A DNA stretch of 46,258 bases from an uncultured Lactobacillus sp. (GCA_946477855.1 CAMKZU010000013.1:1-46258), one strand, 5' to 3'. Positions 17,045 through 25,846 are shown, counted from the stretch's first letter. The notes: generated by a model not told the origin, from the letters alone. Numbers and translations are program-made.

Positions 17045-18156
17045 TTTTTATTCCCCGCTTTCCACTTTTTTTCTTCTAAAAATAGCAGGCTGCATCCAGT
17101 CGCGAAGACCACTGTCAAAACGATCCCAATCGCGGAAATGACGCTTTGGGTAACACCAAGAGAGAGTGTAAAACCGAAAGTGGAGCGCAAACTGTTGTTA
17201 TCCCGTAAATAAATAATTGTCAGCGGCAGTTCCTCCGACATAAAAATTAATACCAACACGTTAATCAGTGGGCCCATGATTTCCTGACCCATTGTGCGCC
17301 CACTGTGAACTAATTGCTTGGCAGTTAAGTCTGCCTTAGTCTGAACTAGTTCGTAAAGACTGGAAATGATATCGGTGGCCTCATCCATTACCGCTCCTAA
17401 AATACCTAATAAAGTTTGTGCTAAAAAGATGCCCCGCGGATCTTGGGTGGCATAATCTCCAGTTTCGTATTTAATTTCCGATTCCCCTGTCAGACGCATA
17501 ATTAAATAGCATAGTGCAAAAGAAACGAAGGTGCCTAGAATAGTCGCGAGCCAAGTTGCCAACATTTTGCGGTTAAAGCCCTGAACGACTAATAAGCTAA
17601 AGAAGGAGAAGACAATATCGGCTAAGCCAAACAGCAAGACAATATAAGAACCATTCAGCTTAATATCGAGCATAATCACGAGATAGAAAATTACCCAGCT
17701 AAGTATCATTGAAGCTATTAAACTCAAAGATTTCTTACCTGAAACTGCCACTAATAGCGTAGACATCACAGTCATTGCTAAAACTAATACCCAATCACGC
17801 TTAGGGTCTTGGATGATCGGCTCGCCATGTTTGATATTAACAAATAACCGCTGACCGGCACGGAACTTCTGGGTGACTAATTGTGACGGATAATACATAT
17901 TGGTAGTTTTGTATGTCTGACCCTTAAATTTACCTGACAAGACCTTTAAATGAAGCACCTGCTTTCTGGTTTCATCTTTGTTGCCATAGACATCGGTACT
18001 TTTTTCTTCTAAAGTATCCTTAATTTGACTATCGGTCACTACGGCTACATCATTTTTAGAATAAATATCTGTCGCAAAGTAGGTGCAAGTGGTTAAAATT
18101 AAACCTACGACTGCAATTAATACCGCAAATAAGTAGCGCTTCTTAATTTTTTTCAA
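17041..18156 (-). CDS. YibE/F-family membrane protein (first of pair)
   Basis: The 371-residue protein has an N-terminal membrane anchor (about 8-29) and an extracytoplasmic beta-rich region (about 30-120, with VLSGKFKGQTYKTTN, as seen in YibE). A multi-span domain follows, with the conserved GAVMDEATDIISSLYEL and GQEIMGPLINVLVLIF segments. It is the larger partner of the downstream YibE/F protein; such pairs are common in lactobacilli. The start is TTG, weakly supported by GGGAATG. The substrate is unknown. Confidence 0.82.
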   Translation of the reverse strand: MKKIKKRYLFAVLIAVVGLILTTCTYFATDIYSKNDVAVVTDSQIKDTLEEKSTDVYGNKDETRKQVLHLKVLSGKFKGQTYKTTNMYYPSQLVTQKFRAGQRLFVNIKHGEPIIQDPKRDWVLVLAMTVMSTLLVAVSGKKSLSLIASMILSWVIFYLVIMLDIKLNGSYIVLLFGLADIVFSFFSLLVVQGFNRKMLATWLATILGTFVSFALCYLIMRLTGESEIKYETGDYATQDPRGIFLAQTLLGILGAVMDEATDIISSLYELVQTKADLTAKQLVHSGRTMGQEIMGPLINVLVLIFMSEELPLTIIYLRDNNSLRSTFGFTLSLGVTQSVISAIGIVLTVVFATGCSLLFLEEKKWKAGNKK

Positions 18157-18256
18157 TCAAAATCATTCCCATCAATTTATACTTACCTACTGTAACTTAA
18201 AAACAGTCAATATAAATAAATTTTTAGTTAAATTTGCAAAATTTAACTATTATAAA

Positions 18257-18284
18257 AAAACGACTTTTAGTTAAAAGTCGTTTT
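18257..18284 (-). terminator. Terminator of the ddl-HTH unit
   Basis: AAAACGACTTTTA pairs with TAAAAGTCGTTTT around a two-base loop; the minus strand continues into a T-run. It lies just after the stop of the HTH coiled-coil gene. Confidence 0.85.
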
Positions 18285-18290
18285 CAATTA

Positions 18291-19064
18291 TTACATATCT
18301 AAGAACCGCTGCCACCAATGTGTCTTTTCCGGTTCCACCTGCATATCTGCTAAAGTCCGGTGAGCATTGGCGTTCGCACTCTTTTCCGCATTTTCCTTTG
18401 CCTTGGCCAAGATTTCCTCATGCATCTGCTCACTTGACTTCACTTCATCCTGCGCTACTTGAGCCCGCTTTTCAGCCGCAGTTAATGGTTTGGTTGCCGG
18501 CATTTCTTGCACATCCGTGATAGGATCATCAGTCACAATTCCCGAAATATCCGGTAACACACTAAAATCTTCTGCAGCACCATTTGTTTTGGCAGCAGGC
18601 TGTTCTAATTGCTCCTGCTTTTTGAGCAGCTCTTTATTCTGTTCTTCAATTTGGTTTAACTGTTTTTGCAGGTTGTTAAGAGCCGTATTTTGCTGGCCAA
18701 TTGTTTGCTGCAAAGCGTTCAGCAATTTCACCATTTGGGAAGTGGACATTACTTCTTGTTTTTTGCCACTTTCCTTTTTCTTAATCCGTTCATTTTTGTC
18801 AGTAACTGCAAAAATTTGTTGTGCGGCTTCCTGCAAGGTTAAGCCGTTATCCTGAGCCAATTGGTGAAAATCTTCCAAATCACGCACATTTTGCTTACTG
18901 TATAAGCGGGCGTTTTGCTTAGTACGTGCATAATAATCGGGTTTACCAGTAATTTTCTCTACAATTAAAGAATATTTGCGTAAAGTAGCCACACTAATGT
19001 GCAATCTCTTAGCCGTTGCAGCCGGTGCGGTTAATTCTTCAAAATTATGCTTATCTTCACTCAT
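18291..19064 (-). CDS. MerR-like HTH coiled-coil protein with aromatic tail
   Basis: The 257-residue protein has three parts. The first is a MerR/RacA-type winged HTH (about 12-75: TAKRLHISVATLRKYSLIVE...RLYSKQNVRDLE). The second is a long coiled coil (about 105-160, many QN/L heptads such as NNLQKQLNQIEEQNKELLKK). The third is a charged, Ala-rich region ending in THWWQRFLDM. DNA-binding head, coiled coil and amphipathic aromatic tail resemble chromosome-anchoring (RacA-like) or plasmid-partition accessory proteins. No partner is present to confirm this. The ATG follows CTAGGGAGTATATCTG. It starts 27 bases after ddl and shares its terminator, so both are probably one transcript. Confidence 0.6.
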   Translation of the reverse strand: MSEDKHNFEELTAPAATAKRLHISVATLRKYSLIVEKITGKPDYYARTKQNARLYSKQNVRDLEDFHQLAQDNGLTLQEAAQQIFAVTDKNERIKKKESGKKQEVMSTSQMVKLLNALQQTIGQQNTALNNLQKQLNQIEEQNKELLKKQEQLEQPAAKTNGAAEDFSVLPDISGIVTDDPITDVQEMPATKPLTAAEKRAQVAQDEVKSSEQMHEEILAKAKENAEKSANANAHRTLADMQVEPEKTHWWQRFLDM

Positions 19065-19090
19065 CAGATATACTCCCTAGCACAATTAAA

Positions 19091-20176
19091 TTAACCAATC
19101 TTATGTAACAAGTTTTTCTTATGGTTAAAACGCTCTTGAGCTTTTTCAATCAGGCGGGTAATTAACTCAGAATATGAAATACCTGCTTCTTCAAAAAGTT
19201 TAGGATACATACTTATATTGGTAAAGCCGGGTAATGCGTTCACTTCAGTTAAGATGATCTTATTATCGCTATCGCGCAGTGTGGAGTCAACACGGGCTAA
19301 CCCACTGCATTCTGTGACTTGGTAAACTTTTAGGGCATTAGCTCTAACTTTATCTACAATTTCTTGAGGTAATTTAGCAGGAATCTGCAAGGTAGTAGTG
19401 GAATCATCATCATATTTATTTTCATAGCTGTAGAAAGTACCAGCTGCATTAATAATTTGGCCGACACCGGAAACAATTGGTTGATCATTACCTAAAACCG
19501 CAGTCTCAACTTCGGTACCGTGAATGGTTTCCTCAATTAAAACTTTATCATCATATCTAAAAGCATCGGCTAGAGCCTCATCAAACTCCTCTTTGTTAGT
19601 AACATGATGAACTCCAACTGAAGAACCTTGATTTGACGGCTTAACAAAGAGGTCGCTACCAAGTTTAGCACTGACCTTGTCATAGTCCCGCTTGGCATTA
19701 GCAGCGTCTTCATATTCAAACCGCTTAATCGCGATCCAATCAGCTACAGGAACGCCGACGCGTTGTGCTAAAATCTTGGTAAATTCCTTATCCATTGTCA
19801 CAGCCGAAGCTAACACATCATCACCGACAAAAGGCTTATTTAAAATGCGGAACAGCCCTTGCAAACAACCGTCTTCACCTAAATTGCCGTGTACAATCGG
19901 AAAGAAAACATCAATTTCCGGTAAATTCTTTAATTGAATTAAATTTGAAATGTTGGCAACTTCATGAGGATTTTCAATGGTATATTTAGGATTTTTTAAG
20001 ACTTTAAAAGAGTCTTCTTCACTTGCTAAATAGCCGTCATTAGTAATCCAAATTGGATGCACATCGAATTTATCTTGGTCGATGGCATTATAAATATTAT
20101 GGCCAGACATAATTGATACTTCATATTCAGATGAATTACCACCAAAAATTAAACCAACTTGTGTTTTCTTAGTCAT
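19091..20176 (-). CDS. ddl: D-alanine--D-alanine ligase
   Basis: This 361-residue ATP-grasp ligase makes D-Ala-D-Ala for peptidoglycan in the cytoplasm. It shows GGNSSEYEVS near the start, the VHGNLGEDGCLQG loop, VKPSNQGSSVGV, a central ATP-grasp domain and the C-terminal EVNALPGFT motif that binds Mg and the omega loop. Length and motifs are complete. In VKPSNQGSSVGVHHV the conserved Lys and Ser are kept. The ATG has TAAGAGGTAAAAATA upstream. It is first in a two-gene unit with the HTH coiled-coil protein. Confidence 0.95.
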   Translation of the reverse strand: MTKKTQVGLIFGGNSSEYEVSIMSGHNIYNAIDQDKFDVHPIWITNDGYLASEEDSFKVLKNPKYTIENPHEVANISNLIQLKNLPEIDVFFPIVHGNLGEDGCLQGLFRILNKPFVGDDVLASAVTMDKEFTKILAQRVGVPVADWIAIKRFEYEDAANAKRDYDKVSAKLGSDLFVKPSNQGSSVGVHHVTNKEEFDEALADAFRYDDKVLIEETIHGTEVETAVLGNDQPIVSGVGQIINAAGTFYSYENKYDDDSTTTLQIPAKLPQEIVDKVRANALKVYQVTECSGLARVDSTLRDSDNKIILTEVNALPGFTNISMYPKLFEEAGISYSELITRLIEKAQERFNHKKNLLHKIG

Positions 20177-20328
20177 TATTTTTACCTCTTAGTCATTGTT
20201 TCTAACTTTTAATTATACGGCAAGAAAACCCGAAGAATTGTAAATTAGACAATTTTTTAGGAATATTTTTTATTATAAGCAAAAAGTCTTGCATAAGGCA
20301 AAATCATATCCGAAAAATTTATACTATA

Positions 20329-21366
20329 TTAAAAATTGTTATTTGAATCCCAAGTGATTTCATAAAGTTTATTGATCTTTGTTGGGTGTTTATCCGGAGC
20401 AGCTGGGACAAAAGACTGATGATAAGCTACAGTCAGGTAAACATCATTCGTACTAGCTAGTTGTATGCCTTCTAGTTCTGTATAATAGCCGGGGATTTCC
20501 AGCTTGTTTACACCAGCTAAGTCAACTAATTCCCAAGCCTGAGGATCAACTGCTGCCCAGGGAATTTTAATAATCTTTCTATCCCGACCTAACCTATCAT
20601 CTGCAAATTGGCTGGAGAGATAGATATCACGGTGATTGCTAATAGCAAAGCCTTGCAGCGAACCAACTAACCCACCATGACCAGAAAAATTGGGCACTTT
20701 AAATGCGGCAATGCAATTTATCGTTCTAATATCAACATGTTTGGTTGTAGTTGTAGCGTGATCAAGAGCATTATTAATATCAGTTAGATAATAAAGCGCA
20801 AAATAGCCGGTGTAGTCATTATCGCCATAAGCTACTAAAAAGTAGCGCAGATCAGGTGACACAGCGACTTCTACACGTGCAAACTGCTCTCCAGAGCAGC
20901 TGATGCCGAAATCTGCTCCTGCATAATTCAAATTTGATAATCGAGGTTGCATTTTGGTATTGGCAGCAATTTTAAAATAATGCGGCATTTTGATACGTGC
21001 GACTTGCTTAGACCATGTCGACCAACTTTGATTTAAATCATTCGGTTTGGTACCTATAAACCATTGACCAGATCTGCCGGCAAATTCCAAAGTCTGTGTA
21101 TGTCCTGCAGCTGAACCGGTTAAATGTAAAACTGGTATCTTTTTATTAAAAGCAGTATTAAGGTTATTTTGCCCGCGATAAACCAGAGTATCACCCGCAA
21201 CACGCTGCATAGCATAGAGCTTACCACCAATGATACTGGTTTTTTGCACTACTACCTGTCGCAAGTCCTGATCTACTGGTCCAGTGACCCCGTCCCAGTC
21301 ATCTAAATTAGCTGTTAAAGTGATACTGATATTTTTTGCTAGTCGCATGCCTTCACTGTTAGTCAA
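20329..21366 (-). CDS. Helveticin J-family class III bacteriocin-like protein
   Basis: The 345-residue protein matches the helveticin J family along its length. It has GHTQTLEFAGRSGQWFIGTK, KQVARIKMPHYF, PRLSNLNYAG, a central RVEVAVSPDLRYFLVAYG, IYLSSQFADDR and a C-terminal YLTVAYHQSF...LYEITW. Helveticin J is a large heat-labile bacteriocin. Many homologues are unproven, and no signal peptide, immunity gene or exporter is visible here. The start is TTG with AAGGAAAAGATT upstream. It stands alone between ddl and the divergent CAP gene. Confidence 0.85.
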   Translation of the reverse strand: MTNSEGMRLAKNISITLTANLDDWDGVTGPVDQDLRQVVVQKTSIIGGKLYAMQRVAGDTLVYRGQNNLNTAFNKKIPVLHLTGSAAGHTQTLEFAGRSGQWFIGTKPNDLNQSWSTWSKQVARIKMPHYFKIAANTKMQPRLSNLNYAGADFGISCSGEQFARVEVAVSPDLRYFLVAYGDNDYTGYFALYYLTDINNALDHATTTTKHVDIRTINCIAAFKVPNFSGHGGLVGSLQGFAISNHRDIYLSSQFADDRLGRDRKIIKIPWAAVDPQAWELVDLAGVNKLEIPGYYTELEGIQLASTNDVYLTVAYHQSFVPAAPDKHPTKINKLYEITWDSNNNF

Positions 21367-21498
21367 AATCTTTTCCTTATAAAAGTCCTTTACAAAAAGC
21401 CATTCAAATTATTAAATATAACTATCATTTGGTAATTTACACATACCTATTTTTATTTTGCCTTATAATTAGTGTTAAAGAAAGGAGAGCATCTTTAA

Positions 21499-22488
21499 AT
21501 GTTCAAAAAAATTTATACTGCCCTCTTATGTTTGCTTTTCTTTTTTCCTTTTAGCAATACACAAGCATACGCTGCGGAACTCACACCAATTGAAAAAAGC
21601 AAGATAAACAAGCTGCAACAGGAATACGCACAGCTCGATAATACTGCTTTTAACTTTAATAACCTTTATTTAACTAAACCCCATTTTAAAACTAAATTTA
21701 AGCAGGGTGTGCTTGTACCCGCATACCTCAATAGTCAATTAGCGTACACAAACTATTACCGCGAGTTATTTGGGTTAAATCCGGTAAATGAAAACTCGGA
21801 GGACAATATTGCTGCACAAAAAACTGCAGCTGTTTTAGCTGCATTAAATGCTAACCCGATGATTAACCAGCATAATTTACCTCATGATAAGCGCCCCAAA
21901 TTGATTAGCAAAGATACTTGGCAACTTGCCCGTAACACATCTAATCAAGCAAATCTTAATTTTAATACCACTGACCAATCTGCAGGAGATGTTATCACTG
22001 ATTTATTGACTGACCGCTATAATTTAGGCGGAGCAGACACCGGTCATCGTGCTTGGCTGCTATCAACGCGCTTAACTACAACCGGTATCGGTGCGGCTTA
22101 TGGTACGAATGGCTACCGTTATTCTGTGCAAAAAGTATTCAATCCGGTTGACGTTTTCCGCTCTCCGAGCCAAGAAATGGTCACATATCCTAGCGCTGGC
22201 GTTTTCCCTATTGAACTTTTAGCAGGTGAAAATATTGCCTGGTCAGTTTATCTTTCTAGCCGTCATTTTGATGGAACGCCAACTATTACTATTACCGATA
22301 AAGATAATGGTGAAACTTATCAAGCAAAAAACGTACACAATTATAGTAAGACCGGTTACGGCAACTTTGAAACGATTATTACCTATTATCCTGGATCAAT
22401 GCCGCTAATAGTTGGCCATGAATATGAAGTAAAAATCACGGGTTTAACCACTTATAGTTTTAAACTGTTTCAACTTGCAACTAAATAG
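21499..22488 (+). CDS. Secreted CAP-domain (SCP-like) protein
   Basis: The 329-residue protein has a signal peptide (1-26, cleavage near AYAA). A CAP-superfamily domain follows at about 75-235: YTNYYRELFGLNPV, then AAVLAALNANPMINQHNLP, then DTGHRAWLLSTRLTTTGIGAAY. It ends in a beta-sandwich-like C-terminus (about 240-329). Bacterial CAP proteins are extracellular; their activity is mostly unknown. No anchor motif is seen. The ATG follows AAAGGAGAGCATCTTTAA. It is divergent from the helveticin-like gene and followed by a terminator. Confidence 0.8.
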   Translation: MFKKIYTALLCLLFFFPFSNTQAYAAELTPIEKSKINKLQQEYAQLDNTAFNFNNLYLTKPHFKTKFKQGVLVPAYLNSQLAYTNYYRELFGLNPVNENSEDNIAAQKTAAVLAALNANPMINQHNLPHDKRPKLISKDTWQLARNTSNQANLNFNTTDQSAGDVITDLLTDRYNLGGADTGHRAWLLSTRLTTTGIGAAYGTNGYRYSVQKVFNPVDVFRSPSQEMVTYPSAGVFPIELLAGENIAWSVYLSSRHFDGTPTITITDKDNGETYQAKNVHNYSKTGYGNFETIITYYPGSMPLIVGHEYEVKITGLTTYSFKLFQLATK

Positions 22489-22496
22489 ATCAATAT

Positions 22497-22533
22497 AAAA
22501 ACCGCGAAGAAAGTTAATTCTTCCCGGTTTTTT
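22497..22533. terminator. Bidirectional terminator
   Basis: AAAACCG and GAAGAA pair with TTCTTC and CGGTTTT around an AGTTAA loop. It has T-runs on both strands and lies between convergent genes. Confidence 0.85.
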
Positions 22534-22560
22534 AATGTATTATTTTAAACTGAGCACATT

Positions 22561-23034
22561 TTAAATGTAATTGGCGACGGCTGCCAATAAGTCATTTTCA
22601 TTATTGACAATGGTACCATTAAGTTTAATTAGACCCGTAGTATACAAATTAACGTAGTGAAACTGGTTTTCAGCAATCTGGGTCAAAGCCTGCAACTTTT
22701 CTTGATTATCAGCGCCCTGCTGACGTGTATCTGTGTACAAGCCAATTATCGGAATTTCTTTTGCATAAGCAACGCCTATTTCACTGGCAACACCATTATC
22801 AATGCTAAGCCCATCAAGCACCGCAATCATTAAATCACTGTTAACCAATTTTGCGGTATCCGCTTGAGCAATCATTTTAGAATCAGCGTAAGCTTGTTTA
22901 TCATTGATTGACGCGTTTTCTTGGGGCAAATATAAATCAATTGCATCATCTATTTGACGAATTTTAGCAGCCAGTTGCGCATTATAATTAATTTCTGCCT
23001 GTGAAAACAGAGCATTAGCAAAATAAATTTTCAT
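22561..23034 (-). CDS. Nucleoside 2-deoxyribosyltransferase-family protein
   Basis: This 157-residue protein has the nucleoside 2-deoxyribosyltransferase/DNPH1-like fold. It shows IYFANALFSQAE at the start, the central DGLSIDNGVASEIGVAYA with the catalytic Glu of the SEIG motif, and a C-terminal NEND segment. Enzymes of the group exchange bases on deoxyribonucleosides in salvage. The ATG at 23034 is chosen because AAAGGAAG lies six bases upstream; an upstream TTG would place that site inside the gene. It may be co-transcribed with the membrane protein 53 bases upstream. Confidence 0.75.
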   Translation of the reverse strand: MKIYFANALFSQAEINYNAQLAAKIRQIDDAIDLYLPQENASINDKQAYADSKMIAQADTAKLVNSDLMIAVLDGLSIDNGVASEIGVAYAKEIPIIGLYTDTRQQGADNQEKLQALTQIAENQFHYVNLYTTGLIKLNGTIVNNENDLLAAVANYI

Positions 23035-23087
23035 TTGAACTTCCTTTGGCAAGCAACGGTAAATTGCTTTTTTGACACCTAAATTAC

Positions 23088-23918
23088 CTAATTATTTGGC
23101 GAGCTGATTTCCCACGGAATTGCACTCAGGATATAAAGAATGACACCTGCAATGACAAAATCGAGGAAAATACTACTACCGATCTCTAAGACATAGCCTA
23201 ATACAGCCAAGCCTTCGACATCAAATATGACAGGAATAATAGCTAATATTCCCGCACTTAGCATTAGCCAAAAGCCCGCCCACATTCCAGATGCGGTAAC
23301 TTCATGGGTCAGCATTTTTGAATTAAGCAATAACTTCATATCACTAATCAGTGAGTGCAAACTAATAAATGCCATTACTAATATAATTACGTTAACGATT
23401 AACAAAATAAATGCAATATTGCCTCCTAAAGTGATCGTGTTCAGATTAAAAGCATCCTTCACGTCAAAGGGAGCATTATTTGCTTGCTCTTTTAATTTGT
23501 GTTGTACTAGTTGCGCATCACTGGAGGAATCCTGGTCAATATTTAATTCAATATCATGCAAAATTTGTTTAGCTAAATTCATGTTATTAAATTTAAACCA
23601 GGGAGTACCCAACGTGTAATCAATAATATGATCAGCAATCGGCTGCGTTTGCTTAGTAGTTAGCAGGTTGGCACTACCATTTTTATTAGCACCTATTATT
23701 TCTGCTAATGTATCAAAATGCTTATTAACCTGCCTAACCACTACAGCTTCGTTACTACTGTTTCTAATCTGTCCCTTCATAAAAAAGGGGTTAAGGAAAG
23801 TCGCGGTAATCATGGTTAGCGATACAATCAGAAAGATAATAAAGGACAGAATCTGTTTGTATTGGTTGTTCTGTTCCTGACTTATTCTGTGCAAACCATC
23901 TCGCGCGCCATTTGCCAT
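23088..23918 (-). CDS. Four-span membrane protein, unknown
   Basis: The 276-residue protein has one hydrophobic helix near the N-terminus (about 24-46). A polar, probably extracytoplasmic loop of about 115 residues follows, then three helices (about 167-190, 213-236, 243-268). I do not recognise the family. The ATG follows GAAAGGAAAAAT. It starts 11 bases after a TetR-family regulator on the same strand, so the two probably form an operon, with the regulator controlling expression of the membrane protein. Confidence 0.7.
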   Translation of the reverse strand: MANGARDGLHRISQEQNNQYKQILSFIIFLIVSLTMITATFLNPFFMKGQIRNSSNEAVVVRQVNKHFDTLAEIIGANKNGSANLLTTKQTQPIADHIIDYTLGTPWFKFNNMNLAKQILHDIELNIDQDSSSDAQLVQHKLKEQANNAPFDVKDAFNLNTITLGGNIAFILLIVNVIILVMAFISLHSLISDMKLLLNSKMLTHEVTASGMWAGFWLMLSAGILAIIPVIFDVEGLAVLGYVLEIGSSIFLDFVIAGVILYILSAIPWEISSPNN

Positions 23919-23929
23919 ATTTTTCCTTT

Positions 23930-24613
23930 CTAACAGACAATCTCCTTGTCTTCATCAAACATTGTATCTATAGCATGATGAATGGTTTTAACATCGGTAG
24001 ATTCGATAATCTCATGACCTTCTTTGAGCGCTTTATCAATAGTAGATTTTGAACAATGTAAAAAACTATACATAAATGATTTTGTACCATAATCTGCTAT
24101 TTCTTCAGGAGAAACGTCATATTCTTTATTATCATAATAAAGACGACTGATGCCTGTTACGACAAAAGCAATTCCCAGCCGTACTTCTTTTGCATCAAAG
24201 TCCACGTGGTTAAATAGCTGTTTTTCCTTTAACCAGTCATTAATGGTCTTACTCCAAAAATCTAACGATTCGTTACTCTTAAACACTTCTGTAATGATCC
24301 GCTTAAGACCTTCATCATAAATTCCCAACATTTCAATTGCATAAATAAAGGCTTTGGTGCGAGCACATACTTCGTCCTCTTTAGTAGCACTAAATTTTTG
24401 CACTTGCTTGTCTAACGTATTGAGAATGTTGCGGACAACATCTGCAATTAAGCCAGATTTATGGGGATAATAAGATTGCAGCAAAGATTTAGAAATCCCC
24501 GATTTTTCTGCAATCATTTGAAACGAAACACTATCCATTCCATTTTCTCTAATTAAGTGAAATGTATTACTTAAAATTGTACGTCTTCTTTTATAATTTT
24601 TACGTCGTGCCAT
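23930..24613 (-). CDS. TetR/AcrR-family transcriptional regulator
   Basis: The 227-residue regulator has a typical TetR N-terminal HTH (about 10-58: TILSNTFHLIRENGMDSVSFQMIAE, then SGISKSLLQSYYPHK). A helical ligand-binding C-terminal domain carries several Cys residues and ends in EDKEIVC. The upstream region contains a TATAAT-like -10 on the minus strand near 24647. It probably autoregulates and controls the adjoining membrane protein gene; the ligand is unknown. Confidence 0.85.
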   Translation of the reverse strand: MARRKNYKRRRTILSNTFHLIRENGMDSVSFQMIAEKSGISKSLLQSYYPHKSGLIADVVRNILNTLDKQVQKFSATKEDEVCARTKAFIYAIEMLGIYDEGLKRIITEVFKSNESLDFWSKTINDWLKEKQLFNHVDFDAKEVRLGIAFVVTGISRLYYDNKEYDVSPEEIADYGTKSFMYSFLHCSKSTIDKALKEGHEIIESTDVKTIHHAIDTMFDEDKEIVC

Positions 24614-24753
24614 AATGTTTTCTCAGCTCCTATACATTTTGCCTTAATTATACCAATGATATAGAATAAATAAACAAAAAAGGCACCGGTATATTATATG
24701 CTTATAATTTAGATTAAAAAACAAATATTATCAGCAAGCCATTTAATATGTCT

Positions 24754-25734
24754 TTACTTTAAATCACTTTCACTTAACAAATGCATTGAGCGATCATTAT
24801 ATACATAATTAATTCCTCGCGCCAAAAGCAAATCAACAGAAATACGGACCATTCTGTCCGGATAATGGCTGTGCTTAATTGTATCAGTTACTACAATTTG
24901 TTCAATTGGTAATTCATTCAAAACTTCAAGCGCGTTCTGTGAGAGCAGTGCGTGTGTGGCAGCAACATAAACCTTCTTGGCACCAGCTGCTAAAACAGAC
25001 TTGGTTGAAGAAGAAATGCGTGATCCTGTATCAATTAAATCATCAACAATAATGCACTTCTTGTCTTTAACATCACCAATCATATCATGCACATCCGCAT
25101 CATAACGGGCACGGCGCTGATCCACAATTGCGATAGGAGCATCAAAGCACTGACCAAAGTTGCGGGCAAGTTTAGCGCCAGAGTGATCCGGTGAAACAAC
25201 TACAATATCATCTTCTTCTTTGGTAGCAATACCGTTATCAATAAAATATTGCGCTAAAAGCGGCATAGCATGCAAATGATCAACCGGAACATTATAAAAG
25301 CCTTGAATTTGTGAAGCGTGCAAATCAAGTGCGATTAAGTGATCCATACCAGTAATTTGTAATAAATTAGCTATGAGTTTAGCAGTAATTGGTTCCCGTG
25401 AACGAGTTTTAGTATCTGAGCGTGAATAAGCCAGATATGGTACTACTACATTAACCCTATGCGCTGAAGCCCGATGCAATGCATCTAAAACAATTTCTAA
25501 TTCCATAAAGTTCTCATTTACAGGATCTTGAATTGACTGAATGACAAAAACATCACACCCCCTGACACTTTCGCCAATATTAACTTGAATTTCACCATCA
25601 CTGAAGTGCTGCACAGCAGTTTCGATTAACGGCTTTTTCAATATTTGCGCAATTTTTTCATTTAAAGCGGGATTTCCGCCGAGCCCAATTAGCTTCATTG
25701 GGTGCATTAACTGAAGAAGTTCTTCCTTGTTCAT
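24754..25734 (-). CDS. Ribose-phosphate pyrophosphokinase paralogue (Prs2-like)
   Basis: This 326-residue PRPP synthase-family protein has FSDGEIQVNIGESVRG early, RSREPITAKL for ATP binding, DLHASQIQGF and the PRPP-binding loop IIVDDLIDTGS (about 228-238). It makes PRPP from ribose 5-phosphate and ATP for nucleotide synthesis if active. Two conserved sites differ from class I enzymes. The flexible-loop DKRRP reads DQRRA (Q206 in place of the catalytic Lys), and the YARQDRK segment reads YSRSDTK. This suggests a divergent second paralogue. The ATG follows GAGGTAGCT. It is a single gene. Confidence 0.85.
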   Translation of the reverse strand: MNKEELLQLMHPMKLIGLGGNPALNEKIAQILKKPLIETAVQHFSDGEIQVNIGESVRGCDVFVIQSIQDPVNENFMELEIVLDALHRASAHRVNVVVPYLAYSRSDTKTRSREPITAKLIANLLQITGMDHLIALDLHASQIQGFYNVPVDHLHAMPLLAQYFIDNGIATKEEDDIVVVSPDHSGAKLARNFGQCFDAPIAIVDQRRARYDADVHDMIGDVKDKKCIIVDDLIDTGSRISSSTKSVLAAGAKKVYVAATHALLSQNALEVLNELPIEQIVVTDTIKHSHYPDRMVRISVDLLLARGINYVYNDRSMHLLSESDLK

Positions 25735-25821
25735 AGCTACCTCGTTTATTTAAAATACAATCTTTGCATGTCTATTATAACCAAAAAAGTCCCTAGTGCC
25801 TAGCAAAGTAATAAATTGAAA

Positions 25822-25846
25822 AAAGCCGAAAATAGTTTTCGGCTTT
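25822..25846 (-). terminator. Terminator after the glycosyltransferase-hydrolase pair
   Basis: AAAGCCGAAAA pairs perfectly with TTTTCGGCTTT around a TAG loop; the minus strand continues into a T-run. Confidence 0.85.

Noticed and set aside
18490-18855. 121-codon Cys/Ser-rich frame opposite the coiled-coil gene
   Set aside because: The Ser/Cys richness is the complement of the Gln/Lys-rich coiled coil; no independent signal.
23057-23080. AGCAA...TTGCT hairpin with T-run between the membrane and deoxyribosyltransferase genes
   Set aside because: The T-run is on the plus strand, while both flanking genes are on the minus strand, so it does not act as their terminator.
23227-23619. 130-codon plus-strand frame opposite the membrane protein
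   Set aside because: It is antisense to a gene with a good ribosome site and helices; it has no start signal of its own.
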